NCBI GenBank assembly: GCA_937951955.1
Contig: CALGAD010000030.1
Coordinates: 1 to 45,185 of the forward strand
Direction of reading: 5' to 3'
Length of the DNA stretch: 45,185 bases
Source of the DNA: an uncultured Bacillaceae bacterium
Lineage (GTDB): Bacteria; Bacillota; Bacilli; Bacillales; Caldibacillaceae
In this document: positions 8,912-18,161 of the stretch, one piece after another
Position numbering within the stretch: position 1 is the stretch's first letter
Layout of the letters: each line of letters begins with the position of its first letter
Position numbers and translations under genes: made by a program
Notes under the pieces: generated by a model
The model's input: the letters and a program-made list of their open reading frames with translations, nothing else
Told to the model about the DNA's origin: nothing
The model's database searches: none

Positions 8912-9967
8912 TTATCGGAGTATTCGCTTGGAGAACAAATAATTTTTTGCCCAATATGGATTCGTTAACACATTTTTTGTAATCATGACTCCTTTAGAAG
9001 TTGAGGCATGGATCATGTTACCGTCACCCATATAAATTCCGACATGGGCTACTCTTCCATCTGTGTAACTATCTTTCATTGTAAAAAACATCAAGTCTCC
9101 TGCTTTCAAGCTGTTTGCAGAAACAGGAATTCCGATACTCGCCTGATCACGTGAAACTCTTGGAATTTGAATTCCGGCATTACCAAAAACAAACATCGTA
9201 TACGATGAACAATCAAACCTGTAAGGAGCCTCTGCCAACGTAGCCCCGTATTTATAGGGTGCCCCTATATATTTTTTGGCTATCTCCAGGATTTTCTGTG
9301 CCTGTTCTGCCATCGATGCATTCGTTTTGATTTTCACCGGTTTCTTTTCTTTAATTGGCTCGATCTCACCTTTAGAAACATCAGGTGAAGGTAATTTTAA
9401 TACTTGGCCATCATAAATCACGTTCGATTTTAAATTGTTTATTTCTTTTAAGTCTTTCACACTGATGTGATGAATACGAGCGATATTATATAAGGAATCG
9501 CCTTTATGGACGACGTATTTGGTTGCAGGTTTTTCAATTTGAATAGAACCATTTTCCTTTTTAAATGTAATGTACGCATTGAATAGTGCCCCGGCAGCAT
9601 GGAGCGAAATATAAGCTGTCTCATTAATCCAGCGCGGAGGTTTAATGTTTACATATTCATTCCCTTTTTTGGCACGATGTCCTCCCATCGTAATACGGAT
9701 GCTTGTCGAGCCATCTGTGATTTCATAAGTTTTGGTATTTTCTTCGAACTTAATGTAGTTATAGTTCAATATTTTTGCAAGCTGCACAAACGGAACGTAA
9801 TAAACACCGTTTTCAATGATCGGATTGATGCCATCAACGACTTTTCCATTAATAAATACCCCGGCTGTCGGAACATAAGTAATTTTGGCGTTCGCTGTTA
9901 CCGGAAAATTTAGAAACAAAACAAATAGTAAAAGGAAAATTACGGCTTTCTGTAGGAGTCTCTTCAT
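8912..9967 (-). CDS. Secreted LysM and NlpC/P60 cell-wall endopeptidase
   Basis: A 351-residue exported protein. It has a signal peptide (about 1-27, ending TANA), then a copper-amine-oxidase-N-like region (about 28-145) with the repeated pattern INGK...YVPFVQLAKIL and AYISLHAAGALF. One LysM peptidoglycan-binding domain follows (about 149-194, YVVHKGDSLYNIA), then an NlpC/P60 peptidase (about 222-350). The catalytic Cys253 (FDCSSY), His308 (VAHVGIYMGDG) and His320 (MIHAS) are all present. It should cut D-Glu to diaminopimelate type bonds in wall peptides. A TTG at 9970 is possible, but ATG 9967 has better spacing from GGGGATAGG. It has its own terminator. Confidence 0.9.
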   Translation of the reverse strand: MKRLLQKAVIFLLLFVLFLNFPVTANAKITYVPTAGVFINGKVVDGINPIIENGVYYVPFVQLAKILNYNYIKFEENTKTYEITDGSTSIRITMGGHRAKKGNEYVNIKPPRWINETAYISLHAAGALFNAYITFKKENGSIQIEKPATKYVVHKGDSLYNIARIHHISVKDLKEINNLKSNVIYDGQVLKLPSPDVSKGEIEPIKEKKPVKIKTNASMAEQAQKILEIAKKYIGAPYKYGATLAEAPYRFDCSSYTMFVFGNAGIQIPRVSRDQASIGIPVSANSLKAGDLMFFTMKDSYTDGRVAHVGIYMGDGNMIHASTSKGVMITKNVLTNPYWAKNYLFSKRILR

Positions 9968-10553
9968 CAAAACCTATCCCCTTATCTTCGATTTCTTAAC
10001 TTAAGGGTTATTATGGTATTAGAAGAAACTTTTATTCTTCATGTGAAAAGTATTCAATTGAAAATAAATACCAATTTTGACTTTCTTTTTACAAAAACTT
10101 CAGAAATATTTTGATTGCTTCTAATCACGTTTTCATAAAAAAGTGATTCAGGTGAATTACTTAATAAAAGACCGATCTTTAGAGGTTCTACAAGATTAAT
10201 CAAAATTTATAGAGTTCCTTTTAAAAGATGTAGCGAAGATTAAAACAAATCCACGCTTCAAATTTTTTATAATGATAAAGAGTTTATGGTCTAACGTAAT
10301 TTCTTAAGTAGAAGGATTCGGATTATTGAAAGTCAAACGAAAAACATAATTTCCGAACATCGATACATTTGAATCATTCCTCCGATAAAGGCGCAAATTC
10401 GTATCGTGAAGCCTGTACTGGATATTTATATGTCGATCTGTCTTTATACGATTTTTACAATCCTCTATGATCGGGATTAAAACAATTCCACAAAATTCCA
10501 GTAAAAAAGGCTGGATCAATCCAGCCCGATCATTTGCCGACAAAACCGTTTAT
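9968..10553. other. Gap between NlpC/P60 gene and EamA gene
   Basis: 586 bases with the EamA gene terminator at 10503-10526. The 79-codon minus-strand frame at 10304-10543 starts from TTG inside that hairpin region and lacks a ribosome site. Its end (SMFGNYVFRLTFNNPNPST) reads protein-like, so it could be a fragment of an old gene, but I do not call it. The rest, AT-rich, must contain the NlpC/P60 promoter; no clear elements were seen. Confidence 0.35.
10503..10526 (-). terminator. Terminator after the EamA transporter gene
   Basis: Stem GGCTGGA with TCCAGCC (10509-10526, loop TCAA), then TTTTTT on the minus strand. Confidence 0.9.
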
Positions 10554-11513
10554 TTACATAATATGATCTTTTTTTATTTCGGTCGGCAAAGGAATTTTTT
10601 CGTTTTCAGGTTCTTCATTTTTATCAAATGACAAATAGATTACCAGGAAGATAATCAGTCCCATTCCTACCATTTGCCAGGGGCCGAATGACATTTTCAG
10701 CCAGAAAACAGAGGATAAAATCGAGACAAGGGGTTCCATATTTCCTAATAAACTCGTTACTTGTGGTGTTAAATATTTTAAACTTTCTAAATAAAACCAG
10801 AAGCCGAACATAGTGCCAAAAACGATCACAAATAAAAGGTAACCATATGTTTCTACGGTCCAGTTAGTACTTGTGAATTGCCACGGTGGATGGAACAGGC
10901 TCATCCCGATTCCTCCAATAATCATCGACCAGCCAATAACAACAAGTGAACTATACTTTCTTAATATTTTTACTGGATAAAGTGTATAAAATGCCATGGC
11001 AATACCTGAAGCTAGCCCCCAAAATATGGCTTTCCCCGGTACTTGCAAACTCTGTAAAGAACCATTCGTCAACATTAAAAAAGTACCGACTAAGGCTAAT
11101 ATTACTGCATTAGCCATTTGAATATTAAATCTTGTTTGCCTGGTCAGCAATAAATAAATCATGATAAAAACGGGACCCAAATATTGTAATAATGTCGCAA
11201 CCGCAGCATTCCCCGCTTCAATGGAAGCCATATATGTATACTGGACGGCTAACATTCCAAATATGGAAAAAATGAGCAATTGGGAAACGTTCTTCCGACT
11301 CCGCCATATGCCAAAAATTAATGAGCGATCACCAAAAAAATAGGATATCAGTAAAAGGAGCGTGCCTGCTCCTAATAATCTTACCGAGACGAGCCAATTG
11401 ACAAGGATATCATGTTCCTCAAACAGCCGCTGACTGACTGTCCCGCCGATCCCCCAAAAACTAGCTCCAAAGATAACGAGAAGAAAACCAATCAACTGTT
11501 TGTTTCTTACCAT
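10554..11513 (-). CDS. EamA/DMT-family transporter
   Basis: A 319-residue membrane protein with about ten helices and the internal duplication of the drug/metabolite transporter superfamily. The first half begins FGASFWGIGGTVSQRLF; the second begins AIFWGLASGIAMAFYTLYP. Such carriers usually export amino acids, metabolites or drugs; the substrate here is unknown. The ATG at 11513 follows GGAGGG with good spacing. The longer frame to 11543 starts upstream of this site and is rejected. It is monocistronic. Confidence 0.85.
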   Translation of the reverse strand: MVRNKQLIGFLLVIFGASFWGIGGTVSQRLFEEHDILVNWLVSVRLLGAGTLLLLISYFFGDRSLIFGIWRSRKNVSQLLIFSIFGMLAVQYTYMASIEAGNAAVATLLQYLGPVFIMIYLLLTRQTRFNIQMANAVILALVGTFLMLTNGSLQSLQVPGKAIFWGLASGIAMAFYTLYPVKILRKYSSLVVIGWSMIIGGIGMSLFHPPWQFTSTNWTVETYGYLLFVIVFGTMFGFWFYLESLKYLTPQVTSLLGNMEPLVSILSSVFWLKMSFGPWQMVGMGLIIFLVIYLSFDKNEEPENEKIPLPTEIKKDHIM

Positions 11514-11614
11514 TGTATTCCCTCCACCCTCCCATCTTTCCATTATAGCGGTTTAGGGAGGAACATTGAAATAAATTCATTATCTATACAAAATATCATG
11601 TTCTCCACAATTAA

Positions 11615-13312
11615 TTAATGAATTTTAAAATAGGTAATTTTTTTCGATAACTGTTGAAAACCTTCTTCAAGGTGACTGGCTTCTTCAACAACTTCCGTCA
11701 AGGAATTATCTTGAATACGAATACTTTCAGCAATTTGATTCAGCTCAGCCGACGAAGATCGGAAAATAGTTACAATCTCTCCCATATTCTTGACGATTTT
11801 TTCAACATCGTTTGCCGCGCTGTTTACCGATCGCGTTGAAGAATGAAATTCATTCCTGGCGGTTTCAATGGACTCGTTTAAATTTAAGAACAATTCCCTG
11901 GCTTCTTTCACTTGCTGGATACCGATCCGTGTCTCTTCATCAACGATTTCACTTTCCGTATACGATTCCTTGATATGCGTTTGGATTTCGTTTAATAATT
12001 GCTGGATTTCCTTCGTAGATTTACCGGATTCTTCAGCCAGCTTTCTAATCTCATTGGCAACCACCTGAAAGCCTTGTCCGGATTCCCCGGCCCGGGCTGC
12101 TTCGATGGATGCATTTAAAGAAAGAATATTCGTTTTTTCAGAAATATGATTGATCTGCTTGATCATATGGTCAATCTGATTCGATTTTCCTTCTAGAGAT
12201 ACAATTAAGTTTTTCACCCGGTTTGTTTGTGTTCCAATTTTTTCTATTTGATCATTCGTATAATTCATCACTTCAATGCTTGATTGAGATACGTCAACAG
12301 TATACGTTAATATTTCACCAAATTTGTATAATTGATTCGTGACTTTTTGGATGTTTTCCGAAGTGTTTTGTAACAAGTCATTGATTTCCATCGCATGATT
12401 AAATTGGACATTCATATTGGTATTGATCTCTTGCAGTTTTTCCGAGTTGATTGCGGATATCCCGGAAACATCCTGTACACTGGATAACAGCTTTTGATAA
12501 GTGTTCGTAATATGCATCGTGTTTTCAGAAACATCGCGAATGATATGGCGAAAACGATCGATCAATGAAGCGAAATCTGTTGCTAATGTACCGATTTCAT
12601 CATTCGTTTGGATGGCGAGGCTCGTGGTCAAGTCTCCGTTACTCACTTCGTTCATCTTTTTGCGCACGATTTTAACGGGAAGGAGCGTCCGGTTAATAAA
12701 ATAACTGCTAACTATAATGACAAGAGCAATTTGGATAAAGTTCCAGAAAATGTTCGGTAATAAATTGGAAAAGGTCCGTTCGAAAATAATCGTACCATCA
12801 AAATCGATGGCGCTAATGGCGACAACTTCCCCACCCTGTTTACCGTCTTTAAAAATGGGGGCAAAACCGGTTAAAGTGGAATGACCGTTCAAATCATAAA
12901 TTTCACTATAAGTTGGTTTTTTTTCTGTGATGAGAAATTCAATCGTTTCTTCAGAGATGGGGTGTTGAAAATTTTCTTCAATCTCGTATTGATGTGAGTA
13001 ATCGTCCGCGGCAATCACATGCCCAGACACGTCAAGAATATATTGATTTCTAAAAATATCTTTATGATCAACGGTCCAGTTCAGAGTTTTTCCTAACTGG
13101 CTCCGGGCGTCTTTATCTCCTGCTAGACTTTTTTCCATGATAGACGGATCAATCATTCCTGTAGTGATAAAAGCACAACCGTACGCTTCGATTCCGGCAG
13201 CATCTAATGTATTTTGAAATATTGTAAAAAACATCACAATATTGGTGATGATATAACTGATGAATAGTGTTGTGACAATCCATGCTGTCACTTTCTTAGA
13301 AATAGATTTCAA
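11615..13312 (-). CDS. Methyl-accepting chemotaxis protein
   Basis: A 565-residue transmembrane chemoreceptor. TM1 spans about 9-32; an extracellular sensor of about 150 residues (33-183) has a single Cache-like fold pattern (YILDVSGHVIAADD, LTGFAPIFKDGKQGG). TM2 is about 186-207, HAMP about 208-260, and the long cytoplasmic coiled coil carries the hairpin tip SEKTNILSLNASIEAARAGE. No C-terminal CheR-tethering pentapeptide is seen. The signal would pass to CheW/CheA, which are not in the window. The sensor is close in size to those binding small organic acids, but no ligand can be named. Start TTG (13310-13312) follows AGGAGG. No terminator was found downstream. Confidence 0.92.
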   Translation of the reverse strand: MKSISKKVTAWIVTTLFISYIITNIVMFFTIFQNTLDAAGIEAYGCAFITTGMIDPSIMEKSLAGDKDARSQLGKTLNWTVDHKDIFRNQYILDVSGHVIAADDYSHQYEIEENFQHPISEETIEFLITEKKPTYSEIYDLNGHSTLTGFAPIFKDGKQGGEVVAISAIDFDGTIIFERTFSNLLPNIFWNFIQIALVIIVSSYFINRTLLPVKIVRKKMNEVSNGDLTTSLAIQTNDEIGTLATDFASLIDRFRHIIRDVSENTMHITNTYQKLLSSVQDVSGISAINSEKLQEINTNMNVQFNHAMEINDLLQNTSENIQKVTNQLYKFGEILTYTVDVSQSSIEVMNYTNDQIEKIGTQTNRVKNLIVSLEGKSNQIDHMIKQINHISEKTNILSLNASIEAARAGESGQGFQVVANEIRKLAEESGKSTKEIQQLLNEIQTHIKESYTESEIVDEETRIGIQQVKEARELFLNLNESIETARNEFHSSTRSVNSAANDVEKIVKNMGEIVTIFRSSSAELNQIAESIRIQDNSLTEVVEEASHLEEGFQQLSKKITYFKIH

Positions 13313-13347
13313 TTATTTTCCTCCTATAGATGTAATATGTACCAAAT

Positions 13348-13376
13348 ATAGTATAAAATGGATAAAACAAAGTAAA
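13348..13376 (-). promoter_or_regulatory. Promoter of the chemoreceptor gene
   Basis: TTTACT (13376-13371) and TACTAT (13353-13348) on the minus strand are 17 bp apart, a sigma-A type promoter about 36 bp before the start. An imperfect palindrome, GTAAATTTAAGTTTAC, overlaps the -35. No sigma-D type motility promoter was seen. Confidence 0.5.
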
Positions 13377-13504
13377 TTTAAGTTTACATTAAAAAAGATT
13401 ACAAGATTGTAAATTTATTCCATTTCATAAGAATGATTATATGATATTTTCATGGTTTGTAAATAGAAAATTGTCTTCCCCCTTGATAATTTTTAAGATT
13501 CCAA

Positions 13505-13539
13505 GAAAAAAACACCGGGTAATTTGTACAGCCGGTGTT
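13505..13539 (-). terminator. Terminator of the prpC-prpD-prpB operon
   Basis: Stem AACACCGG (13511-13518) with CCGGTGTT (13532-13539), then a T run on the minus strand. Confidence 0.9.
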
Positions 13540-13547
13540 CCATTGAA

Positions 13548-14450
13548 CTATTCCTCTAAAATCGTTTTTGCAATCGTATTATCCAGTTCTTCAAAAGCAT
13601 GTAAAGATATCGTATCATATAATTCTTTTCGCGTTTGCATATCAGCAAGCCCCATCTTCTGTGTTCCCGTTTCTTTAATTAGGGAAAAAATACGTTCATA
13701 TGCTTTGGCGGCAACCCTTAATGAAGTTACGGGATAAATGACCATGTGATACCCCATCTGTTCAAATTCTTCGGCTGAATAATAAGGAGTTTTACCAAAT
13801 TCCGTCATATTCGCTAAGAGCGGCACATCCAGTGCTTGAGCAAACTTTCGGAATTCCACCTCGCTTTCCAGCGCTTCTGGAAAGATAGCATCGGCCCCTG
13901 CTTCCACATAAAACTTCGCCCGTTCAATGGCACTTTCCATACCTTCTACAGCCCGGGCATCTGTTCTGGCAACAACTATAAGTGTGGGAGCGACTTCTTT
14001 AATCGCCCTTACCTTCTGTGCCATTTCTTCCTTTGATACTAATTGTTTGCCATTTAAATGACCACATTTTTTCGGAAGTTGTTGATCTTCAATCTGTACG
14101 GCAGCAACCCCCGCCTCCACCATCTCGCGAGCGGTTCTTGCCGCATTTAATACACCACCAAAACCGGTGTCGATATCGACGAGAACGGGTAAATTGCTGG
14201 CCCGGACGATATCTTTTGCCCGCTCGGCCACCTCCGTTGATGTTACAATCCCTAAATCCGGAAGACCGCGGCTGGCGGTATAGGCTCCACCTGATAAATA
14301 GAGGGCTTGAAATCCGATCTTTTTAGCAATCAGGGCCGCCATTCCATCGTGCGTTCCGGGAATTTGCAATATTTTTTTATCATACATCAATTTGCGAAAT
14401 TGTTGTGCCAGTTGTTCCTGAGGTACAGGCTGATCGACAATCCAGGGCAT
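13548..14450 (-). CDS. prpB: 2-methylisocitrate lyase
   Basis: A 300-residue member of the isocitrate lyase/PEP mutase superfamily. It splits 2-methylisocitrate into pyruvate and succinate, the last step of the methylcitrate cycle. The catalytic loop KKCGH is at 127-131 (Cys129); metal-binding acidic residues are in VDIDTGFGG (Asp92, Asp94) and QIEDQ. The length is normal. It is the Bacillus YqiQ/MmgF counterpart and the third gene of the operon. Its ribosome site, AAAAGGGGG, can pair with a C-rich segment upstream, which may limit its translation (see the 14459-14506 entry). Confidence 0.93.
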   Translation of the reverse strand: MPWIVDQPVPQEQLAQQFRKLMYDKKILQIPGTHDGMAALIAKKIGFQALYLSGGAYTASRGLPDLGIVTSTEVAERAKDIVRASNLPVLVDIDTGFGGVLNAARTAREMVEAGVAAVQIEDQQLPKKCGHLNGKQLVSKEEMAQKVRAIKEVAPTLIVVARTDARAVEGMESAIERAKFYVEAGADAIFPEALESEVEFRKFAQALDVPLLANMTEFGKTPYYSAEEFEQMGYHMVIYPVTSLRVAAKAYERIFSLIKETGTQKMGLADMQTRKELYDTISLHAFEELDNTIAKTILEE

Positions 14451-14458
14451 ATTTCGAT

Positions 14459-14506
14459 CCCCCTTTTAATTTTTATATTAAAAAGGGGGAACATCCCCCC
14501 CTTTTT
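14459..14506 (-). promoter_or_regulatory. Competing hairpins between prpD and prpB
   Basis: On the minus strand three segments follow each other: AAAAAGGGGG (14506-14497), CCCCCTTTTTAAT (14489-14477) and ATTAAAAGGGGG (14470-14459). The middle one can pair with the first, giving a GC stem that ends in TTTTT like an intrinsic terminator. Or it can pair with the third, which is the prpB ribosome site. The two structures exclude each other. They could set the prpB level relative to prpC and prpD. Confidence 0.6.
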
Positions 14507-14523
14507 CAAAATTATCTTAACAA

Positions 14524-15960
14524 TTACGGTATGAATAAATCAACAAAATCATTGACATTCATGTTCACTAGGCGAATGTAATCAGAACATACGGATTCAA
14601 TCTTTTCTTGTTGCTTGACTGTGTAATGGGTTGCCAGGTTATTGGAAAACTTCTCAAGAATTTTCGGAATTGCCTCTTGACGGCGGAACCGGTGTCCTAA
14701 TGGATAGTGGATTTCAACATTATCAGTAGCAGTACCATCTTTAAAATGCACCTGAACTGCATTCGCAATCGAGCGCTTATCCGGATCTAAATAATCAATC
14801 GAATACTGTTTATTTTCTTTCACGATCATTTTCTCCCGCAATTCGTCAATGCGCGGATCACTGGCGGCCTCATCTTCATAATCTTCCGCTGTAATATTCC
14901 CTTTGATTAGACCGACGGCAGTAATATATTGGAGACAGTGGTCTCGATCTGCCGGATTGTGAAGCGGACCTTTTTTATCGATTATCCGTATCGCCGATTC
15001 ATGGGTGGTGATTGTAATATGATCGATTTCATCCAGACGATCTTTTACTTCCGGATGGAGTTTCACCGCTGCTTCTGCCGCTGTTTGAGCATGGAACTCT
15101 GCCGGATAGGAAACTTTAAATAAAACATTTTCCATGACATAACTATCGAGTTCTCTGGCTAATGTAATTGCCTTGCCGTTAAACAGGACATCCTGAAAAC
15201 CATATTTTTCAGCAGTTAAAGCGGTTGGATAACCCATTTCTCCCTTCATCGCCATAAGTGCCAGTCTCACACCACGGCTTGTGGCATCTCCGGCAGCCCA
15301 GGATTTGCGGGATCCGGTATTCGGTGCTTGTCGGTATGTTCGTAATGATGAGTTATCAATCCAGGCATTTGTTAATGCGTTGTTGATCTCTTCCCGGCCA
15401 CCCCCTAACATGCCTGTAACGACAGCTGTCGTTGCAATTTTTACAAACAGGACATGGTCGAGACCGACACGATTTAAACTATTTTCGAGTGCCAGAACTC
15501 CCTGAATTTCATGAGCTTTAATCATTGCTTCCAGTACATCGCGTACTTTAAGCGGCTCTTCCCCCTTACTCAAACGGACACGACTCAGATAATCCGCAAC
15601 AGCTAAAATACCGCCAAGATTATCAGATGGGTGCCCCCATTCCTGAGCAAGCCACGTATCATTGTAATCTAGCCAGCGGACCATTGTCCCGATATTAAAT
15701 GCTCCCTGGACGGGATCTAAGACGAAATGCGTACCTGGCACCCGGCAACCGTTCGGTACGATTGTTCCCGGTACAATGGGACCAAGTAATTTCGTACATT
15801 CGGGATAGTTTAACGCTAAAATTCCACATCCGAGGGTATCAATTAAACAATAATGAGCCGTGGAAAAAGCTTCTTCACTCGTAATCTCTTTGTTTAGTAC
15901 ATAGTCCGTAATTTGCTCAATCACTTCATCCGTTTGCTGTCTCTTTTCTGTTGTAAGCAT
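14524..15960 (-). CDS. prpD: 2-methylcitrate dehydratase
   Basis: A 478-residue MmgE/PrpD family protein. It removes water from 2-methylcitrate on the way to 2-methylisocitrate. Recognisable family segments are STAHYCLIDTLGCGILAL near the N-terminus, GTMVRWLDYNDTWLAQEWGHPSDN (split: GTMVRWLDYNDTW, then EWGHPSDN), SRKSWAAGDATSRGVRLALM, and VSYPAEFHAQTAAEAAVKLH. The length is full for the family. The gene lies 26 nt after prpC and 73 nt before prpB on the same strand, matching the order mmgD-mmgE-yqiQ of Bacillus subtilis. Confidence 0.93.
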   Translation of the reverse strand: MLTTEKRQQTDEVIEQITDYVLNKEITSEEAFSTAHYCLIDTLGCGILALNYPECTKLLGPIVPGTIVPNGCRVPGTHFVLDPVQGAFNIGTMVRWLDYNDTWLAQEWGHPSDNLGGILAVADYLSRVRLSKGEEPLKVRDVLEAMIKAHEIQGVLALENSLNRVGLDHVLFVKIATTAVVTGMLGGGREEINNALTNAWIDNSSLRTYRQAPNTGSRKSWAAGDATSRGVRLALMAMKGEMGYPTALTAEKYGFQDVLFNGKAITLARELDSYVMENVLFKVSYPAEFHAQTAAEAAVKLHPEVKDRLDEIDHITITTHESAIRIIDKKGPLHNPADRDHCLQYITAVGLIKGNITAEDYEDEAASDPRIDELREKMIVKENKQYSIDYLDPDKRSIANAVQVHFKDGTATDNVEIHYPLGHRFRRQEAIPKILEKFSNNLATHYTVKQQEKIESVCSDYIRLVNMNVNDFVDLFIP

Positions 15961-15986
15961 TATATCTCCCTTTCCCTTTATATTTA

Positions 15987-17093
15987 TTATGAATAACTTT
16001 TTCCAACATACTTTACACGCGGACGGAAAATGCGGTTATTCTCATGCTGTTCAATCACATGTGCACACAATCCCGCAGTCCGAGAACTAAAGAAAATTGG
16101 AGTATACAGTGGTATCGGGATACCAAGCATCCAATAAACCGGCGCAGCATAGTAGTCTAGATTCGGGAAAATGCCTTTTTCCCGTTCCATCAATTGTTCG
16201 CCAACCTCGCATTTTTCATAGAGGGAAAAGTCACCATGAATTTGACAAAGTTCATATAATGCATCTTTCAACACAAGGGCACGGGGGTCAAATTTTTTCA
16301 TATATACGCGATGGCCAAATCCCATGATCTTTTCTTTGCGCTGTAATTTTTCTTTGATGATCTCTTCAAAATGTGTAGCTGAGGTGGCTTCATTTAATAA
16401 ATACATAACCGCTTCATTAGCACCACCGTGCAGGTTCCCTTTTAATGATGCTACCGCTCCTGTCAGGGCGCCGTAGAGATCACTTTGCGTGGATGCGATA
16501 ACCCGGGCGGCAAATGTTGAATTTGGCAATTCGTGTTCGATATATAACAAGAGCAACTGATCAAATATTTTTTCTTCAAGTTCAGTCGGTTCTTTTCCGG
16601 TAATCATGTATAAAAAGTTTGCGCTGTACGATAAATCCGTTCTGGGAGAAATTGGTTCAATACCGTTGAGGATCCGATAACTATTTACCGTAATCGTCGG
16701 TAACATGCCGAGCAGTTTAATGGCCCGTTGTTTATTTTCTGCAGCTGAACGATCATCGATATTGGTATCGAATCCGCCTAAGACAGAAATAGCGGTTCGC
16801 TGGCCATCCATCGGATGGGTATTTTTCGGTAATAATTTTAAAATATCGATAACGGCATCCGGGATGTGATAATTTTCTTTTAATTGATTTTCAAACGCCT
16901 GTCTTTCATCCTCATTAGGTAGCTTCCCTTCTAACAATAAATATGCAACGTCCACATAAGTTTTCTCTTTGGATAGCTCGATCAAATCTTCGCCGCGGAT
17001 AACGATTTTTTCCTTTTCCGTATCGAGAAATGAAATCTCTGTCTCTAGCGCGATGACCCCTTCCAATCCCGGTGAAAAGCCCCGTGTTTTCAT
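15987..17093 (-). CDS. prpC: 2-methylcitrate synthase / citrate synthase
   Basis: A 368-residue citrate synthase family enzyme. It joins propionyl-CoA and oxaloacetate to form 2-methylcitrate, and often also accepts acetyl-CoA. The catalytic triad is present: His222 (GNLHGGANEA), His261 (GFGHRVY) and Asp313 (FPNLDYY), with the conserved EHELPNSTFAARV near 187. Its place at the head of the prp operon supports the methylcitrate role (Bacillus MmgD). A cre-like site, TGGAAACGCTTCA, lies 34 bp upstream. No propionate-CoA ligase gene is present, so propionyl-CoA is expected from fatty-acid or amino-acid breakdown. Confidence 0.92.
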   Translation of the reverse strand: MKTRGFSPGLEGVIALETEISFLDTEKEKIVIRGEDLIELSKEKTYVDVAYLLLEGKLPNEDERQAFENQLKENYHIPDAVIDILKLLPKNTHPMDGQRTAISVLGGFDTNIDDRSAAENKQRAIKLLGMLPTITVNSYRILNGIEPISPRTDLSYSANFLYMITGKEPTELEEKIFDQLLLLYIEHELPNSTFAARVIASTQSDLYGALTGAVASLKGNLHGGANEAVMYLLNEATSATHFEEIIKEKLQRKEKIMGFGHRVYMKKFDPRALVLKDALYELCQIHGDFSLYEKCEVGEQLMEREKGIFPNLDYYAAPVYWMLGIPIPLYTPIFFSSRTAGLCAHVIEQHENNRIFRPRVKYVGKSYS

Positions 17094-17126
17094 ACATGAC
17101 TCCCTTCCTTTTTCAAAAATTTACGA

Positions 17127-17139
17127 TGGAAACGCTTCA
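17127..17139 (-). promoter_or_regulatory. Possible CcpA (cre-like) site upstream of prpC
   Basis: TGGAAACGCTTCA resembles cre in its left half and central CG but departs from consensus on the right. The mmg operon of Bacillus subtilis is known to be under CcpA control, which makes the site plausible. Confidence 0.35.
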
Positions 17140-17187
17140 ATTATCCAGAACGAAATTTCAGTAATAACAGTATATTCCTATAATTCT

Positions 17188-17225
17188 ATTATATATTTGA
17201 AATCATAATAGTTGAAATATATAAT
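17188..17225. promoter_or_regulatory. Perfect 11-bp inverted repeat between prpC and lysR
   Basis: ATTATATATTT (17188-17198) and AAATATATAAT (17215-17225) are exact complements, separated by 16 bp. The 38-bp span is a good size for a LysR-type tetramer site. It sits in the divergent promoter region of the prp operon and the LysR gene. Confidence 0.55.
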
Positions 17226-17281
17226 GTTGATAGCTAATCATTCGTTTTTTCTATATCTAACCCGGGAAAGAAGGAAGAAAA

Positions 17282-18151
17282 ATGGATTATTCAGATTGGA
17301 AAATACTCGCAGCTCTCTATCAAACACACAATATCACGAAAGCTGCTAAAAGGCTTTTCCTATCACAACCAACCGTCACTTCCAGGATAAAAAAACTGGA
17401 AGAATATTATGGTGTACAAATTATTATCCGGAAACGAAGAGGAATCACTTTTACTCCAGAAGGCGATGTCCTTGCCCGCCATGCAATCCGGATGCTTCAT
17501 GAGCAGAGGAAATTGGAAGAAAAATTGAATGATATGAAATATGAGGTAAAAGGGACTTTGCGTGTCGGCGTATCCAATTTTTTCGCACTCAATAAAATGC
17601 CGAAACTATTAAGCTTATTCAAACAGGAATATCCGGATATTGAATGTCATGTAGTTTCCGGGTTTAGTAGTGAAATGTATCGCAAAGTTTTGAATAATGA
17701 TGTGCATATCAGTATTATCAAAGGGGATTTTCCATGGCTCGAAAAACGAGAGTTGTTATATGAGGAAGAAGTATGTGTCGCCTCTCCCTGGCCATTTGAA
17801 TGGGACGACCTGCCCCATCTACCGCGGATTGACTACATAACAGACACCGAGATGCGTCAGATTATCGATCAATGGTGGTATTCGAACTATCAAGAAAATC
17901 CTTATGTGAATATCCAGGTTAATCATGTCGAAACGTGTAAGGAAATGATTGTAAATGGCCTTGGCTATTCAATCGTGGCTAATCTCGTTGTAAAACCGTA
18001 TCGAAATTTATATGTAAAACCGATTTTGGATGAAAAAAATAGACCGATCACTCGCAAGACGTGGATGTATTATCATGCGAATTCCCTCGATTTAAATATC
18101 GTGAACGCCTTTGTGAATTTTATTAAAAATCTTGATGTCAAGGAATTATAA
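17282..18151 (+). CDS. LysR-family transcriptional regulator, probable prp operon regulator
   Basis: A 289-residue LysR-type protein with an N-terminal winged helix-turn-helix (about 1-60, with NITKAAKRLFLSQPTVTSRIKKLE) and a substrate-binding effector domain (about 90-285, beginning TLRVGVSNFF). It is transcribed away from prpC with 188 bp between the starts, the usual layout for a LysR regulator and its target. An effector such as methylcitrate or propionyl-CoA is only a guess. AAGGAAG precedes ATG 17282. This differs from the Fis-type PrpR of enteric bacteria. Confidence 0.88.
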   Translation: MDYSDWKILAALYQTHNITKAAKRLFLSQPTVTSRIKKLEEYYGVQIIIRKRRGITFTPEGDVLARHAIRMLHEQRKLEEKLNDMKYEVKGTLRVGVSNFFALNKMPKLLSLFKQEYPDIECHVVSGFSSEMYRKVLNNDVHISIIKGDFPWLEKRELLYEEEVCVASPWPFEWDDLPHLPRIDYITDTEMRQIIDQWWYSNYQENPYVNIQVNHVETCKEMIVNGLGYSIVANLVVKPYRNLYVKPILDEKNRPITRKTWMYYHANSLDLNIVNAFVNFIKNLDVKEL

Positions 18152-18161
18152 TGATCAATCG

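Noticed and set aside
10304..10543. 79-codon minus-strand open frame downstream of the EamA gene
   Set aside because: It would start from TTG at the terminator hairpin with no ribosome site. A decayed fragment is possible but cannot be shown.
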